NCBI GenBank assembly: GCA_949511625.1
Contig: CATFEX010000021.1
Coordinates: forward strand, 1 to 41,436
Direction of reading: 5' to 3'
Length of the DNA: 41,436 bases
DNA from: UBA11891 sp003533785
GTDB lineage: Bacteria > Bacteroidota > Bacteroidia > Flavobacteriales > Flavobacteriaceae
This document shows, one piece after another, positions 1 to 9,800 of the stretch (positions within the stretch are counted from its first letter, which is position 1; each line of letters begins with the position of its first letter). The notes beneath the pieces were generated by a model, which searched no databases, had not been told where the DNA came from, and worked only from the letters and a program-made list of their open reading frames with translations. A program made the translations under genes and the position numbers.

Positions 1-1
1 A

Positions 2-580
2 ATCGTAAAGCGAAACGGTGCTCAAGCCAATGATTTGCTTGTCGTGAGTGGAGATCTAGGTGGTGCTTATGCTGGACTCCAAATCCTAGAACGAGAAAAA
101 GCGGTCTTTAAAGTAAACCCAAAATCCCAACCTGACCTGTCATCCTATACCTATAGCATCGAACGCCAACTGAAACCCGAAGCCAGAAAGGATGTCATAG
201 AATTACTCGAAGAATGGGAATTGGTTCCCAATGCCATGATCGATATCAGTGACGGTCTATCTTCAGAAATACGTCATCTTAGCAAGCAAAGTCAATTGGG
301 CTGTCATCTCTATGAGCAAAAACTTCCCATCGATCCAGAGGTCATTTCGATATGCGATGAATTTAATTTAAACAGCAGTATGGTCGTGTTAAATGGTGGA
401 GAGGATTATGAATTGCTTATGGCCGTCCCTCAATCTGCATATGACAAAGTTAAAAACCATCCATGGCTCAGTATTATTGGTCATTTTACTGACAAACAAG
501 AAGCGTGTTACTTAATTAATGGTTTGGAACAAGCGATTCCTCTTGAAGCCCAAGGATGGAACTCTTTTACTAAAGATTAG
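2..580 (+). CDS. thiL: Thiamine-monophosphate kinase ThiL (3' part, 5' end outside window)
   Basis: ThiL phosphorylates thiamine monophosphate to thiamine pyrophosphate with ATP in the cytoplasm. The reading frame is open from base 2, so about 192 residues of a protein usually near 340-350 residues are visible; the first in-frame start-like codon (TTG at 35) is not the real start. Recognisable ThiL/PurM-like motifs are SGDLGGAYAGLQ near the left edge, DISDGLSSE in the middle and NGGEDYELL toward the end. It ends in a four-base tail-to-tail overlap with the ZIP transporter. It is linked by function, not by position, to the thiamine uptake genes at 28.6-32.4 kb. Family assignment is confident; only the N-terminal domain is missing. 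Confidence 0.93.
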   Translation: MVKRNGAQANDLLVVSGDLGGAYAGLQILEREKAVFKVNPKSQPDLSSYTYSIERQLKPEARKDVIELLEEWELVPNAMIDISDGLSSEIRHLSKQSQLGCHLYEQKLPIDPEVISICDEFNLNSSMVVLNGGEDYELLMAVPQSAYDKVKNHPWLSIIGHFTDKQEACYLINGLEQAIPLEAQGWNSFTKD

Positions 581-1392
581 CCCAGGGCCACATCTAATGT
601 CATCATAACTACAAAACCACCGATAAACCCAAGAGTCGCTATGTCTGTGTAGTTATCCAATTGGGTTTCTGGAATTACCTCTTCAACAACCACAAAGATC
701 ATAGCTCCTGCGGCAAAAGCCAAAGCATAAGGCAAAATGGGCATAAAGAAAGTAACCGCAACCGCTCCAATGACAGCAGCAACAGGCTCAACAATAGCTG
801 AGAGCTGACCATACCAAAAACTTTTAAATCGACTCATCCCTTGGCGACGAAGGGGCATAGAAACCGCAATTCCTTCAGGAAAATTTTGTATCCCAATTCC
901 CAAAGCCAACACAACGGCTCCTGAAATAGTAGCTTCTGGAATACCTGCTGCAACCCCACCAAAAAGCACTCCTACAGCCAAGCCTTCTGGAATATTATGA
1001 AGGGTGATCGCCAATACTAACAACGTGGTTCTGTGCCAAGGGGTTTTGATTCCTTCACTTTCTTTGAAGTTGATATGTAGGTGTGGAAGAATTTTATCCA
1101 ACCCAAAAATAAAAAGGGCTCCCAAAACAAAGCCCAAAGCTGCCGGCAGCACTTTAACAAATCCCTCACCAGGACTCATCTCGATTCCAGGAGCTAATAG
1201 ACTCCAGAAACTTGCTGCTACCATCACACCCCCTGTGAAGCCAAGCATCCCATCAAGAACCATTCGATTCATACTTCGAAAAAGAAAAACAAAAGAAGCT
1301 CCTAGAGCTGTCAATCCCCAAGTGAATACAGTAGCGTACAACGCTCCCAATATAGGCGGTATGTTTCTAAAAAATTCAAATATTGGCTCCAA
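577..1392 (-). CDS. ZIP family divalent metal transporter (ZupT-like)
   Basis: This 271-residue multi-pass inner-membrane protein is likely an importer of zinc or related divalent metals. The two ZIP-family metal-site motifs are intact: HNIPEGLAVGV at residues 132-142 and NFPEGIAVSMP at 170-180, with an EEVIPE motif at 237-242. About eight hydrophobic segments fill the chain, and a His-containing loop (PHLHINF, about 103-109) separates the first three from the rest, as in other ZIP proteins. Length fits the GufA/ZupT branch. A Bacteroidota -7 box lies at 1410-1417, only some 10 bases before the start, so the transcript should be nearly leaderless. Metal specificity cannot be read from sequence. 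Confidence 0.9.
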   Translation of the reverse strand: MEPIFEFFRNIPPILGALYATVFTWGLTALGASFVFLFRSMNRMVLDGMLGFTGGVMVAASFWSLLAPGIEMSPGEGFVKVLPAALGFVLGALFIFGLDKILPHLHINFKESEGIKTPWHRTTLLVLAITLHNIPEGLAVGVLFGGVAAGIPEATISGAVVLALGIGIQNFPEGIAVSMPLRRQGMSRFKSFWYGQLSAIVEPVAAVIGAVAVTFFMPILPYALAFAAGAMIFVVVEEVIPETQLDNYTDIATLGFIGGFVVMMTLDVALG

Positions 1393-1409
1393 GAGAATTA
1401 CATTTTGCG

Positions 1410-1417
1410 CAAATGTA
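1410..1417 (-). promoter_or_regulatory. Probable -7 promoter box for the ZIP gene
   Basis: On the minus strand the sequence reads TACATTTG followed by C, an exact match to the Bacteroidota -7 consensus TAnnTTTG. It lies 18 bases before the ZIP start codon. No TTG is seen at the expected -33 distance, so only half of the promoter is supported. Confidence 0.45.
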
Positions 1418-1465
1418 ATAAATGCACAGTGAATTGGGGCTATTTCGCTATTTTTGGAGGGTCTT

Positions 1466-2611
1466 ATGAAAAAGAAAGAGTACGATGTAGTGATCTGTGG
1501 AGCGGGAGCCGCAGGCTTATTATTTGCTTACAGACTCAATCAAGATCCCTTTTTCAAAAACCATAGTGTTTTATTAATTGAAGCTGCCCCAAAAAACACC
1601 AACGATCGTACTTGGGCTTTTTGGGAAAAACAGTCAGGCCCTTTGGAAGAAATCGTATATCATCGGTGGGAGCAAGGTCTTTTCAATTCCAAAAGTCACC
1701 GCCAAGAATTGCATTTTCAGCCCTACACCTACAAAATGATTCGTGGTATTGATTTTTACAATCATATTCGTCCACGATTGGAAAAAAACCCACAAATGGA
1801 ATGGGTGCAAACTCGTGTTTCATCGTTTGTAAACCAGCAGGAAAGTACCCTAGTCCAAACCGAGCTAGGAAGCGTGGTGGGAAAGAAAGTTTTTTCGAGT
1901 ATTTACCATGAAAGCCTTGTGAAAAATCAAAAGAAATATCCCGTGTTGCAGCAACATTTTGTAGGGTGGGTGGTCAAAACAACGGATGCTTGTTTTGATT
2001 CAAATAAAATCACTTTTATGGACTTCGATGTGCCAGAAAGCAAGGCTACTCGTTTCATGTATATCTTGCCATTTAGCGCAAACAAAGCATTGTTGGAAGA
2101 CACCTTTTTTTCCTCCACACTGCTTTCTAAAGAGGTATATGAAACGGCTATTAAAAACTATTTGAAAAGACTGGGCGTCACTTCCTACGAAATTCAAGAA
2201 CGCGAACAAGGCAGTATCCCCATGACAGTATACCCTTTTCATCAACACAATACTTCTAGTTTATTGCATATTGGTACTGCAGGAGGATGGACCAAGGCCA
2301 GTACTGGCTACACCTTTCAAAATACGCTAAGCGAGACAGCCCGATTGATTGAATTTTTAAAGTCAAAAGCTTCCTTAGATCGATTTCACCAATCCTCTAA
2401 GTTTGAGTATTACGATATGCTATTTTTAGATGTTTTGGCGCGTTATAACGAACGAGGCAGTGAATTATTTAGTTTAATGTTCCAGAAAAATCCAGTACAG
2501 CGAATTTTCAAATTTCTAAGTAACGAAACTGGTTTTTGGGAAGACCTCCTTATTATGCGTTCTTTCCCAATCCGATGGTTTATTTCAGCCTTTTGGAAAC
2601 GTTTGTTCTAA
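1466..2611 (+). CDS. crtY: Lycopene beta-cyclase, CrtY/CrtL type
   Basis: This flavoprotein cyclises lycopene to beta-carotene, the precursor of zeaxanthin-type pigments and of retinal. The 381-residue chain opens with a dinucleotide-binding motif (VVICGAGAAGLLFAYRL, about residues 8-24) and shows the family signature DRTWAFWEK soon after; length is typical of CrtY. I chose ATG 1466 over the in-frame TTG at 1454 because it gives a short N-terminus before the Rossmann motif and sits five bases after GGAGG, a strong Shine-Dalgarno sequence that is rare in this phylum. It overlaps the convergent prenyl synthase gene by four bases. That neighbour could supply the C20 precursor, although other crt genes are not in the window. 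Confidence 0.92.
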   Translation: MKKKEYDVVICGAGAAGLLFAYRLNQDPFFKNHSVLLIEAAPKNTNDRTWAFWEKQSGPLEEIVYHRWEQGLFNSKSHRQELHFQPYTYKMIRGIDFYNHIRPRLEKNPQMEWVQTRVSSFVNQQESTLVQTELGSVVGKKVFSSIYHESLVKNQKKYPVLQQHFVGWVVKTTDACFDSNKITFMDFDVPESKATRFMYILPFSANKALLEDTFFSSTLLSKEVYETAIKNYLKRLGVTSYEIQEREQGSIPMTVYPFHQHNTSSLLHIGTAGGWTKASTGYTFQNTLSETARLIEFLKSKASLDRFHQSSKFEYYDMLFLDVLARYNERGSELFSLMFQKNPVQRIFKFLSNETGFWEDLLIMRSFPIRWFISAFWKRLF

Positions 2612-3582
2612 ATTTCTCGCTGTACCAAATAATGTGCCAATTCCGAAAAGCGTTGTTTGTGATTATCGGCAAGATTCATGGTGTTCAACGCTTCAAAAGC
2701 TCGATCTAAATATGTTTCCATTTCGTTTTTTATGGCTTTTATTGCATCGGCTTTTTCAAACAGTGCTTTGACCGCTTCAATTTTCTTCAGAGCATCTTTG
2801 GGCTGACTTCTGTAGTGGGCCTCTAGTGATTCCTTTTCTGCCCCCTTTAGTTGGGTGCTGGCATACAAATAGAGAAATGTTTTTTTGTTTTCAATAATAT
2901 CTCCTCCAAGTTGTTTCCCAAAGGTTTTTGGATCGCCAAAAGCATCTAAGAAATCATCTTGAAGCTGAAAAGCGATTCCTATATTTTTTCCGTATTCAAA
3001 AAACGACTCACAAGCAGACAAACTCATTCCTCCGGCAATAGCTCCCATTTTAAGACTGGCTCCCAGTAACACAGCTGTTTTTTTTTCAATCATCTCTAGG
3101 TAATTGGAAAGACTGACAATTGATTGTTGTGGGAAATCCATGTCGAGTTGCTGGCCTTCACAGACCCATCGGGCAGTCGCACTAAAGGTTTGCGTCAATT
3201 GTTTGAATATGGTGTCTTCATATGCGGCTAGGTATTGGTAGGCGCAAACCAAGAGGACGTCGCCGGAAAGGATACCAATATTGTTATTCCATTTTTGATG
3301 AACAGACGCTTGACCCCTCCGCATGGGGGCTTCATCCATTATGTCATCATGAATCAAGCTGAAATTGTGAAAGGCTTCTACGGCCATGGCCACAGGCAAG
3401 GCCTTCTCCTGAGGTTGACCTCCAGCTTCGCAAGCCCACAATGCTAAAAGAGGGCGAATACGTTTGCCACCTAATCCCATGATGTAGCGAACCGGTTCGT
3501 ATAGATTTTGTGGGGATTCTCTCGGTAATTCCTTCTCCATGTAGGCAAGGAATAGAGATTTTGATGCGTTTAATGCTTTCAT
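2608..3582 (-). CDS. Polyprenyl (FPP/GGPP-type) diphosphate synthase
   Basis: This trans-prenyltransferase condenses isopentenyl diphosphate with allylic diphosphates. Both aspartate-rich Mg-binding motifs are intact in the 324-residue chain: DDIMDE at 79-84 followed by RRG, and FQLQDDFLD at 205-213. KT at 168-169 and the GGKRIRP motif near 38-44 also fit the family. Product chain length (C15, C20 or longer) cannot be fixed by eye. The tail-to-tail position with lycopene cyclase suggests it feeds carotenoid synthesis, but a general isoprenoid role is equally possible. A TATTTTTG box at 3589-3596 on the minus strand directly abuts the ATG, implying a near-leaderless transcript. Confidence 0.92.
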   Translation of the reverse strand: MKALNASKSLFLAYMEKELPRESPQNLYEPVRYIMGLGGKRIRPLLALWACEAGGQPQEKALPVAMAVEAFHNFSLIHDDIMDEAPMRRGQASVHQKWNNNIGILSGDVLLVCAYQYLAAYEDTIFKQLTQTFSATARWVCEGQQLDMDFPQQSIVSLSNYLEMIEKKTAVLLGASLKMGAIAGGMSLSACESFFEYGKNIGIAFQLQDDFLDAFGDPKTFGKQLGGDIIENKKTFLYLYASTQLKGAEKESLEAHYRSQPKDALKKIEAVKALFEKADAIKAIKNEMETYLDRAFEALNTMNLADNHKQRFSELAHYLVQREI

Positions 3583-3604
3583 TCAATTCAAAAATACGAC
3601 AATT

Positions 3605-3639
3605 CCAAACAGAAGAAAAAACGTAAAAAACTTCTTTGG
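3605..3639. repeat. Imperfect inverted repeat in the prenyl synthase/TetR intergenic region
   Basis: CCAAACAGAAG at 3605-3615 faces CTTCTTTGG at 3631-3639; the arms match except for a two-base insertion. The right arm covers the -33 element of the TetR promoter. It may be an operator for the TetR protein encoded next door; this is inference from position and symmetry only. Confidence 0.3.
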
Positions 3640-3665
3640 TATTCAAAGTTTCCTAATTATTTTTG
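3635..3665 (+). promoter_or_regulatory. Bacteroidota-type promoter of the tetR-efflux operon
   Basis: TTTG at 3635-3638 and TATTTTTG at 3658-3665 are separated by 19 bases, matching the TTTG/TAnnTTTG consensus. Transcription would start about 6-10 bases before the ATG at 3679. Confidence 0.65.
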
Positions 3666-3678
3666 CGATGAAATTACT

Positions 3679-4284
3679 ATGCGAAACAAGATTTTAGAAA
3701 CTTCGAGCGACAAGTTTATCCAGTTCGGCTTTAAGAGCATCACTATGGATGATATCGCTACAACGCTAACAATCTCTAAAAAAACTATTTATGAGCATTT
3801 TGACAACAAAACTGATTTGGTCGATGCTTGCGTAGATTTTGTTTTTGATGAAATTGCTCGAAAAATACAATACATTCAAAAAATTGAGACCAACCCCATA
3901 GAAGGGTTATTTCAAATAAAAAAAATAGCTCTTAAACACATGGCCAATTCCAGTCAATCTCCACAGTTTCAACTCCAAAAATATTACCCTGAAATTTATG
4001 CTAAACTCAAAAAAAGGGAGTTGAATGTTATGGGCAAAGGGTTTAAAAAAAGTCTAAAACGAGGTATTAAGATGGGGCTATTTAGGCCCAGCATAAACAT
4101 TGAATTAATCACCCGCTTGTATTTCAATGGCATGCAAGGACTGCGCAATCCAGAGCTCTTTCCAGCTGAAGAATACAAACCCAATCAACTTCTTGAGAAT
4201 TATCTCGATTACCATGTTCGTGCTATAGCAACTCCCAAAGGCACCCTACTACTTGAAAAATATAATACCCAGAAAAACCAATGA
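3679..4284 (+). CDS. TetR/AcrR family transcriptional regulator of the efflux operon
   Basis: This is a 201-residue one-component regulator. The N-terminal helix-turn-helix occupies about residues 23-47 (MDDIATTLTISKKTIYEHF and following), with the typical KKTIYEHF recognition-helix ending. The C-terminal ligand domain is divergent, as usual. The stop codon overlaps the start of the TolC gene (ATGA at 4281-4284), so it is translationally coupled to the efflux genes and most likely represses its own operon. The inducer is unknown. A good promoter lies just upstream. Confidence 0.88.
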   Translation: MRNKILETSSDKFIQFGFKSITMDDIATTLTISKKTIYEHFDNKTDLVDACVDFVFDEIARKIQYIQKIETNPIEGLFQIKKIALKHMANSSQSPQFQLQKYYPEIYAKLKKRELNVMGKGFKKSLKRGIKMGLFRPSINIELITRLYFNGMQGLRNPELFPAEEYKPNQLLENYLDYHVRAIATPKGTLLLEKYNTQKNQ

Positions 4285-5618
4285 AAAAAACCCTATTTTA
4301 TGTCTACCTAGCTCTATTCTTTAGTGGAGCGGCACAAGAAACTTCCACAGTCCTCAATTTGGATGCGGCCATTGAATACGGATTGACCAACAACCCCAAC
4401 ATTCAAAATGCCAGTCTTGAAATTCAGAAAGCCTACAAAGAACGTTGGGCTACCATTGCCATTGGGTTGCCACAAATCAGCGTTACTGGCAATTATCAAA
4501 ATTTTCTGGAACTCCCTGTTTCACTTGTCCCTGCTGAATTTTTTGGAGGTCAGGAAGGAGAATTTTCTGAATTGCGTTTCGGAACCACTCAAAATATGAT
4601 TGGAAGCGTGAGGATGAATCAACTGTTATTTGATGGCTCTTATATTGTGGGGGTGCAAGCTTCTAAAATTTTTTTAGAAATCTCAGAATTGGGCTATGAT
4701 AAGACAAGTTTGGAAATTCGAAAAGCAATTATTGATGCTTATGGAACGGTTCTGCTTGCTCAAGAAAATGCGGCCATTCTAGCCAAAAACAAATCCAACA
4801 TCAAAAAAACACTTGAGGAAACTCAAAAAATTATAGCCAATGGACTGGCAGAAGAAGAAAATGCTGAGCAATTGGAACTCACACTTTCAAGAATAGCCAC
4901 TCAACTTGATTACGCAAACACTTTACAGGATATTACGATGAGTATGCTTAAGTGGATCATGGGGATGCCCGAAGAAAATCGAATAACATTGGAGCAATCG
5001 TTAGAAGAATTGGTTGCACTTAAGATGTTGGAATCCAATGCACCTTCGGTGCTCACTATAGAGAACAACCTCGATTTGAAATTTGCTGAAAATGATCGCA
5101 CTTCAGAAGAATTGCTCTATCGCTATGAAAAATCTAAAGCACTCCCCAAGCTATCCGCCTTCATCAGTGGTACTTATACAGGAAATTCCAACGAATTTAC
5201 GTTTACCGATCCCGACCAAAAATGGTTTGGGTCTTCCCTTTTTGGAATCAATCTGGAAGTTCCTATCTTCAGTTCCTTGCTTCGATCTTCCAACACCCAG
5301 AAAGCAAAATTGTCACTAGAACAAGCCGAGATTCGTTTGGTAGATACTCGAAATCGGTTGGCTATCGAATTGGAAATGGCCGTCAACGAAATGGATTTAG
5401 CACTAAAGAATTACACAACATCAAAAAAAGACTTGGCGCTAGCGGAGCGAATTGAACAAAAGAATCAAATAAAATACTTAGAGGGGCTTAGCAGTAGCTT
5501 TGACCTTCGACAAGCACAGCAACAATTGTATACCACTCAAAATCAATTTCTGCAATCGATGAAAGCAGTTATTGATGCAAAAACAAATCTTGAAACCCTC
5601 ACCAATACAGCGAATTAA
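4281..5618 (+). CDS. TolC family outer-membrane efflux protein
   Basis: This is the outer-membrane channel of a tripartite efflux pump, 445 residues. It has an N-terminal signal peptide (about residues 1-18) followed by the family opening LNLDAAIEYGLTNNPNIQ. Two long alpha-helical repeats rich in Gln, Glu and Leu follow, the second ending with a FDLRQAQQQLYTTQNQFLQ-type segment near the C-terminus, characteristic of OEP/TolC proteins. It starts inside the tetR stop codon and is followed after 5 bases by the adaptor gene, so all three are one operon with the RND pump. Confidence 0.92.
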   Translation: MKKTLFYVYLALFFSGAAQETSTVLNLDAAIEYGLTNNPNIQNASLEIQKAYKERWATIAIGLPQISVTGNYQNFLELPVSLVPAEFFGGQEGEFSELRFGTTQNMIGSVRMNQLLFDGSYIVGVQASKIFLEISELGYDKTSLEIRKAIIDAYGTVLLAQENAAILAKNKSNIKKTLEETQKIIANGLAEEENAEQLELTLSRIATQLDYANTLQDITMSMLKWIMGMPEENRITLEQSLEELVALKMLESNAPSVLTIENNLDLKFAENDRTSEELLYRYEKSKALPKLSAFISGTYTGNSNEFTFTDPDQKWFGSSLFGINLEVPIFSSLLRSSNTQKAKLSLEQAEIRLVDTRNRLAIELEMAVNEMDLALKNYTTSKKDLALAERIEQKNQIKYLEGLSSSFDLRQAQQQLYTTQNQFLQSMKAVIDAKTNLETLTNTAN

Positions 5619-5623
5619 ATACC

Positions 5624-6793
5624 ATGAAAAAGAATTTTATCCTATTCAGCCTCGTACTCTTAACCCAATGCGGGGGAGAAGCCCCTGCTGATGTTAACAG
5701 CCTTATGAAAAATGGCAATTTGGCCGACTTACAAACGTTGAAAACAAAAAAGCAAAAGGAACTCAACCAACTCAAGCAGGACATTGACAAGTTAGACAGT
5801 GCCATCCGAAGTCAAGATGCTGAAAAAAAATTATTATTAGGCACCGATATGATTCTTGAGTCCCAAGAATTCAAACACTATGTTGCATTTCAGGGAACCA
5901 TAGATACCGATCAAAATTTGGTCATTTACCCCGAGATTCCAGCATTGTTACAAACTATCTATGTTCAAGAAGGACAGCGTGTTAAAAAGGGAACGGCACT
6001 AGTGAAACTAAGTGATGGAGGACTGCAGGATCAACTCGAACAAATGCGTTTACAGCTAGCCCTAGCCAAGACTACCTTCGAAAGACAACAAACACTGTGG
6101 GATCAGAAAATTGGTTCAGAAATACAATACCTCCAAGCCAAAACCAACTACAACACACTCGAAAAAAGCGTTTCGCAAATGAAAGATCAGGTGGCCAAAA
6201 CCCTCATCAAAGCTCCATTTGATGGGATTGTCGATCATATCATCGCCGATAAAGGAGCTAACCTTGCTCCAGGGGCGACTCCTATATTGCGTTTTGTCAA
6301 CTTGGATCAAATGCACGTGACAGGAGAAATTCCAGAAATCCATTTGCCCAACATCCAGCTCAATTCCGAAGCCAAAGTAACTATTCCTGTTCTCAGAAAA
6401 CAATGGGAATCAAAAGTTTCATTGGTAGGAAACTATATCAATCCCAACAATCGTTCTTTTCGAATAGAAATTGAATTGGACAATAAAGAAGGGAGTTTGA
6501 AACCCAACATGACGGCTCAGGTTCTACTAAATGACTACACCAATTCTCAGGCCTTGTTGGTACCACTAAAAAATATTTTGAAAAACCAAGATGGACAAAG
6601 CTATGTCTTTTTGCTAGAGAATATTGAGGGGGAACCCAATACATATAAGGCCATAAAAACATTTGTTGAAACAGGAATCGAGTCCAATAATGCCATGGAA
6701 ATTATTAAAGGACTTCAAGTTGGGGATCGAATCCTTCAAGAAGGGGTCCGATTAGCCAAAGACCAGCAACGCATCAAAATTATTAATTCATAA
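5624..6793 (+). CDS. Efflux RND periplasmic adaptor subunit (HlyD/AcrA family), lipoprotein
   Basis: This 389-residue membrane-fusion protein bridges the inner-membrane pump and TolC. A signal peptide ends in LTQC, so Cys16 is the probable lipidation site. A coiled-coil of about residues 30-65 (alternating Lys, Gln, Leu) precedes the lipoyl half-motif VQEGQRVKKGTALVKL; a second hairpin of helices and the matching half-motif KAPFDGIVDHIIADKG follow, then the beta-barrel domain. The extra coiled-coil between the lipid anchor and the lipoyl domain is a feature seen in several Bacteroidota adaptors. It lies between the TolC and RND genes with spacers of 5 and 14 bases. Confidence 0.92.
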   Translation: MKKNFILFSLVLLTQCGGEAPADVNSLMKNGNLADLQTLKTKKQKELNQLKQDIDKLDSAIRSQDAEKKLLLGTDMILESQEFKHYVAFQGTIDTDQNLVIYPEIPALLQTIYVQEGQRVKKGTALVKLSDGGLQDQLEQMRLQLALAKTTFERQQTLWDQKIGSEIQYLQAKTNYNTLEKSVSQMKDQVAKTLIKAPFDGIVDHIIADKGANLAPGATPILRFVNLDQMHVTGEIPEIHLPNIQLNSEAKVTIPVLRKQWESKVSLVGNYINPNNRSFRIEIELDNKEGSLKPNMTAQVLLNDYTNSQALLVPLKNILKNQDGQSYVFLLENIEGEPNTYKAIKTFVETGIESNNAMEIIKGLQVGDRILQEGVRLAKDQQRIKIINS

Positions 6794-6807
6794 AGGGCTC
6801 GAAGCGC

Positions 6808-9800
6808 ATGAAAAAATCATCCAAACTCAAAGAATTCGGACTCTCCTCTTGGGCCATTGATCACGCTACGGTCATTTTTGTAATAATCGGTCTTTTTTTC
6901 TTTTTAGGGATCTCAGCCTATTTGAATATGCCCAGGGAAAACTATCCAGAGATCAATACCAATGAAGTCTTCGTAAGTTCTGTTTTTCCAGGAAATACCG
7001 CCGAAGACATGGAAAGATTGATCACCGATCCTCTGGAAGAGCAACTCAAAGGAGTATCGAATCTAGTCAAAATCACCTCATCTTCCTTAGAAAATTTTTC
7101 TTTGATTACTGTAGAATTCGATGAAAATATCAGCAAACAAAGCGCTAAAATCCAAGTGCAAGACAAAATTGACAATGTAGTCTCATCGGCCGATTGGCCT
7201 ACGTTTAATAGTGCTAAAATTGAGCCTACTGCTTTTGAATTTAGTCTTTCCGAAGAAATTCCGATTCTCAATATTGGCCTTTCAGGAGACCTTCCTATAG
7301 AAGAGTTGAAGTACTACGGTGAATTATTACAAGATCGAATCGAACAAATGCCTGAAGTAAAAGAAGTAGCGCTTCGTGGCGTTCAGGATTTCGAAGTAGA
7401 AATAGCCGTTGATTTAATGAAGATTTCTGCAGCTACAGTTTCTTTTGACGACATTATCAATGCCATTCGAAGAGAAAACAGCACCATCTCTGCGGGGAAT
7501 ATTGTTGGGGATGGATTGCGTCGTAATATTCGGGTTTTAGGAGAAATTGAAGCTCCAGAGGATTTGGCAGAAGTGGTTATTAAAAACCAAGACGGAACTG
7601 TTTACCTAGGTGACATTGCAAACATCCGTTTCAAAGAAAAAGAAATCAATTCTTTTGCACGGTCCAGCGGGAAAAAAGCACTGGTATTGGACGTTAAGAA
7701 ACGAAGTGGAAAAAACCTAATTCAAACCGTTGAACAAATTCGGGCGATTATTTCCAAAACCGTTGCCAATGAGTTTCCTTCCAGCATTGATATTGAGATT
7801 TCAAACGACCAGTCGAATACTACCAAAAATATCGTAAGTGATTTGGCCAATAATATAATATTTGGAGTGCTTTTGGTGATTACGGTTTTGATGTTTTTCT
7901 TGGGATTCCGCAACGCCTTATTCGTCGGTTTTGCCATTCCCATGTCTATGTTTATGTCTTTTATGGTTCTAGACTTCTTAGGCAATACCATCAACACTAT
8001 GGTGCTCTTTGGTCTTATTATGGGCTTGGGAATGCTTGTTGATAATGGGATTGTTGTCATTGAAAATGCCTATCGCCTAATGGAAAAAGATGGCATGAAT
8101 GCCATCGAAGCCGCTAAAAAAGGGATTGGTGAGATTGCCTATCCCATCATTATCTCTACAGCAACCACCATTGCCGCATTTTTACCCCTTGGCTTTTGGC
8201 CAGGCCTAATGGGAGAATTTATGATTTTCTTTCCTATGACTTTGTCAATTGTATTGGGGTCTTCTCTCTTTGTGGCTATTTTCTTTAACTCTGTTTTGGT
8301 TTCCCGATTCATGGAAGTAGGTGATCGCGAAATGACCCAAAAAAGTTTGTGGCGCTTAACATTTATTCTAGGCGGTCTGGGTGTACTCCTGATTTTTAAC
8401 GTAGGTACACTTCGCGCCCTAGGAACTCTTATGTTGCTCACCACTGCCTTATTCTGGGCATATAAGTTTTTTATTAAAAAATGGGCCGTCTATTTTCAAG
8501 ACAATACGCTGGTCTCTTTGGAAAAATGGTACCGGGGTGCTTTGACATTTGCTCTCACAGGGCGCAAGCCCTACTTCTTCCTATTTGGAACGATAGGATT
8601 GCTCTTTTCCTCATTCATTATCTTAGGTCTGGCAGCTCCAAAAGTTGAATTTTTCCCCGAAAATGAACCTCAACAAATTTTAATTTACTCGGAATATCCT
8701 GAGGGAACATCTATCGAAAAAACCAATGCTACCGCAAAACGCATTGAAGAGGAAGTTAAAAAAGTGATTGATCAGGACAAGTATCGAGAAGGAGATACTA
8801 ACTTCATGATCGATTCCAATGTCGCTGTTGTCGGAGCAGGGGCACAAAACCCTGAAACGGATCGTGGTGGAGATCAAGATATGCCTCACAAAGCCAAGAT
8901 CACCTTGACCATGACGGAATTTAAATACCGACGAGGATTGTCTTCAGAGACCATGCGAATGGAAATACAACAAACACTAAAAAATAAATTTCCAGGTATT
9001 GCAATTTCTGTTGAAAAAATGGGGGCAGGACCCGCTGCTGGTTACCCTGTCAATATTGAAATCAGTGGAGAAAAATACGATCAACTCATTCAGGAGGCCA
9101 ACAATATACGTGCCTATCTCAACCTAGAAAATATCCCAGGTGTGGAGGAGCTTAAAATCGATGTGAACAAAAGCAAACCGGGCTTGGCAGTTGAAATTGA
9201 TCGCCGGAAGTCAGGAGGGCTTGGAGTTACAGCGGGCCAAATAGGCCAACAACTGCGACGCGCATTGTTTGGTGAAAAAGCAGGTATTTATAAGAAAAAT
9301 GGAGAAGACTATGATATCAATGTTCGATTTGATGAGGAGGAGCGCCAAAATACCGCCATCTTACTAGATCAATATATCGTATTCCGAGATCAAGCCACAG
9401 GTAGAATTAAAGAAGTTCCAGTGAGTGCTGTAGCCCAGCTCGAAAACACTACTTCTTTTAGCGCAATCAAACACAGAGACTTACGCAGAGTCGTTACCCT
9501 TTATTCGGCTGTCTTAGCAGGATATAATGCCAATGAGGTTGTGGATAATATCAAACAAAGTCTCAAAGGGTATACTCAACTCCCAGCAGAAGTCGACTAT
9601 GAGTTTACAGGAGAAATTGCAGAACAAGAAACCAATATGAATTTCTTAACAGGCGCCTTGTTTACTGCTCTGGGTCTAATTCTTTTCTTATTGGTTCTAC
9701 AATTCAACTCCATTTCCAATCCATTGATTATCCTTCTTTCCATCTTTTTGAGTTTCACAGGAGTCCTCTATGGGATTAGTATCTTCCGTATGCCCTTTGT

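Noticed and set aside
1004..1432. 142-codon open frame opposite the ZIP gene
   Set aside because: It lies antisense to a gene with clear ZIP motifs, its translation has no domain pattern, and it is basic and low in complexity as expected for a shadow frame.
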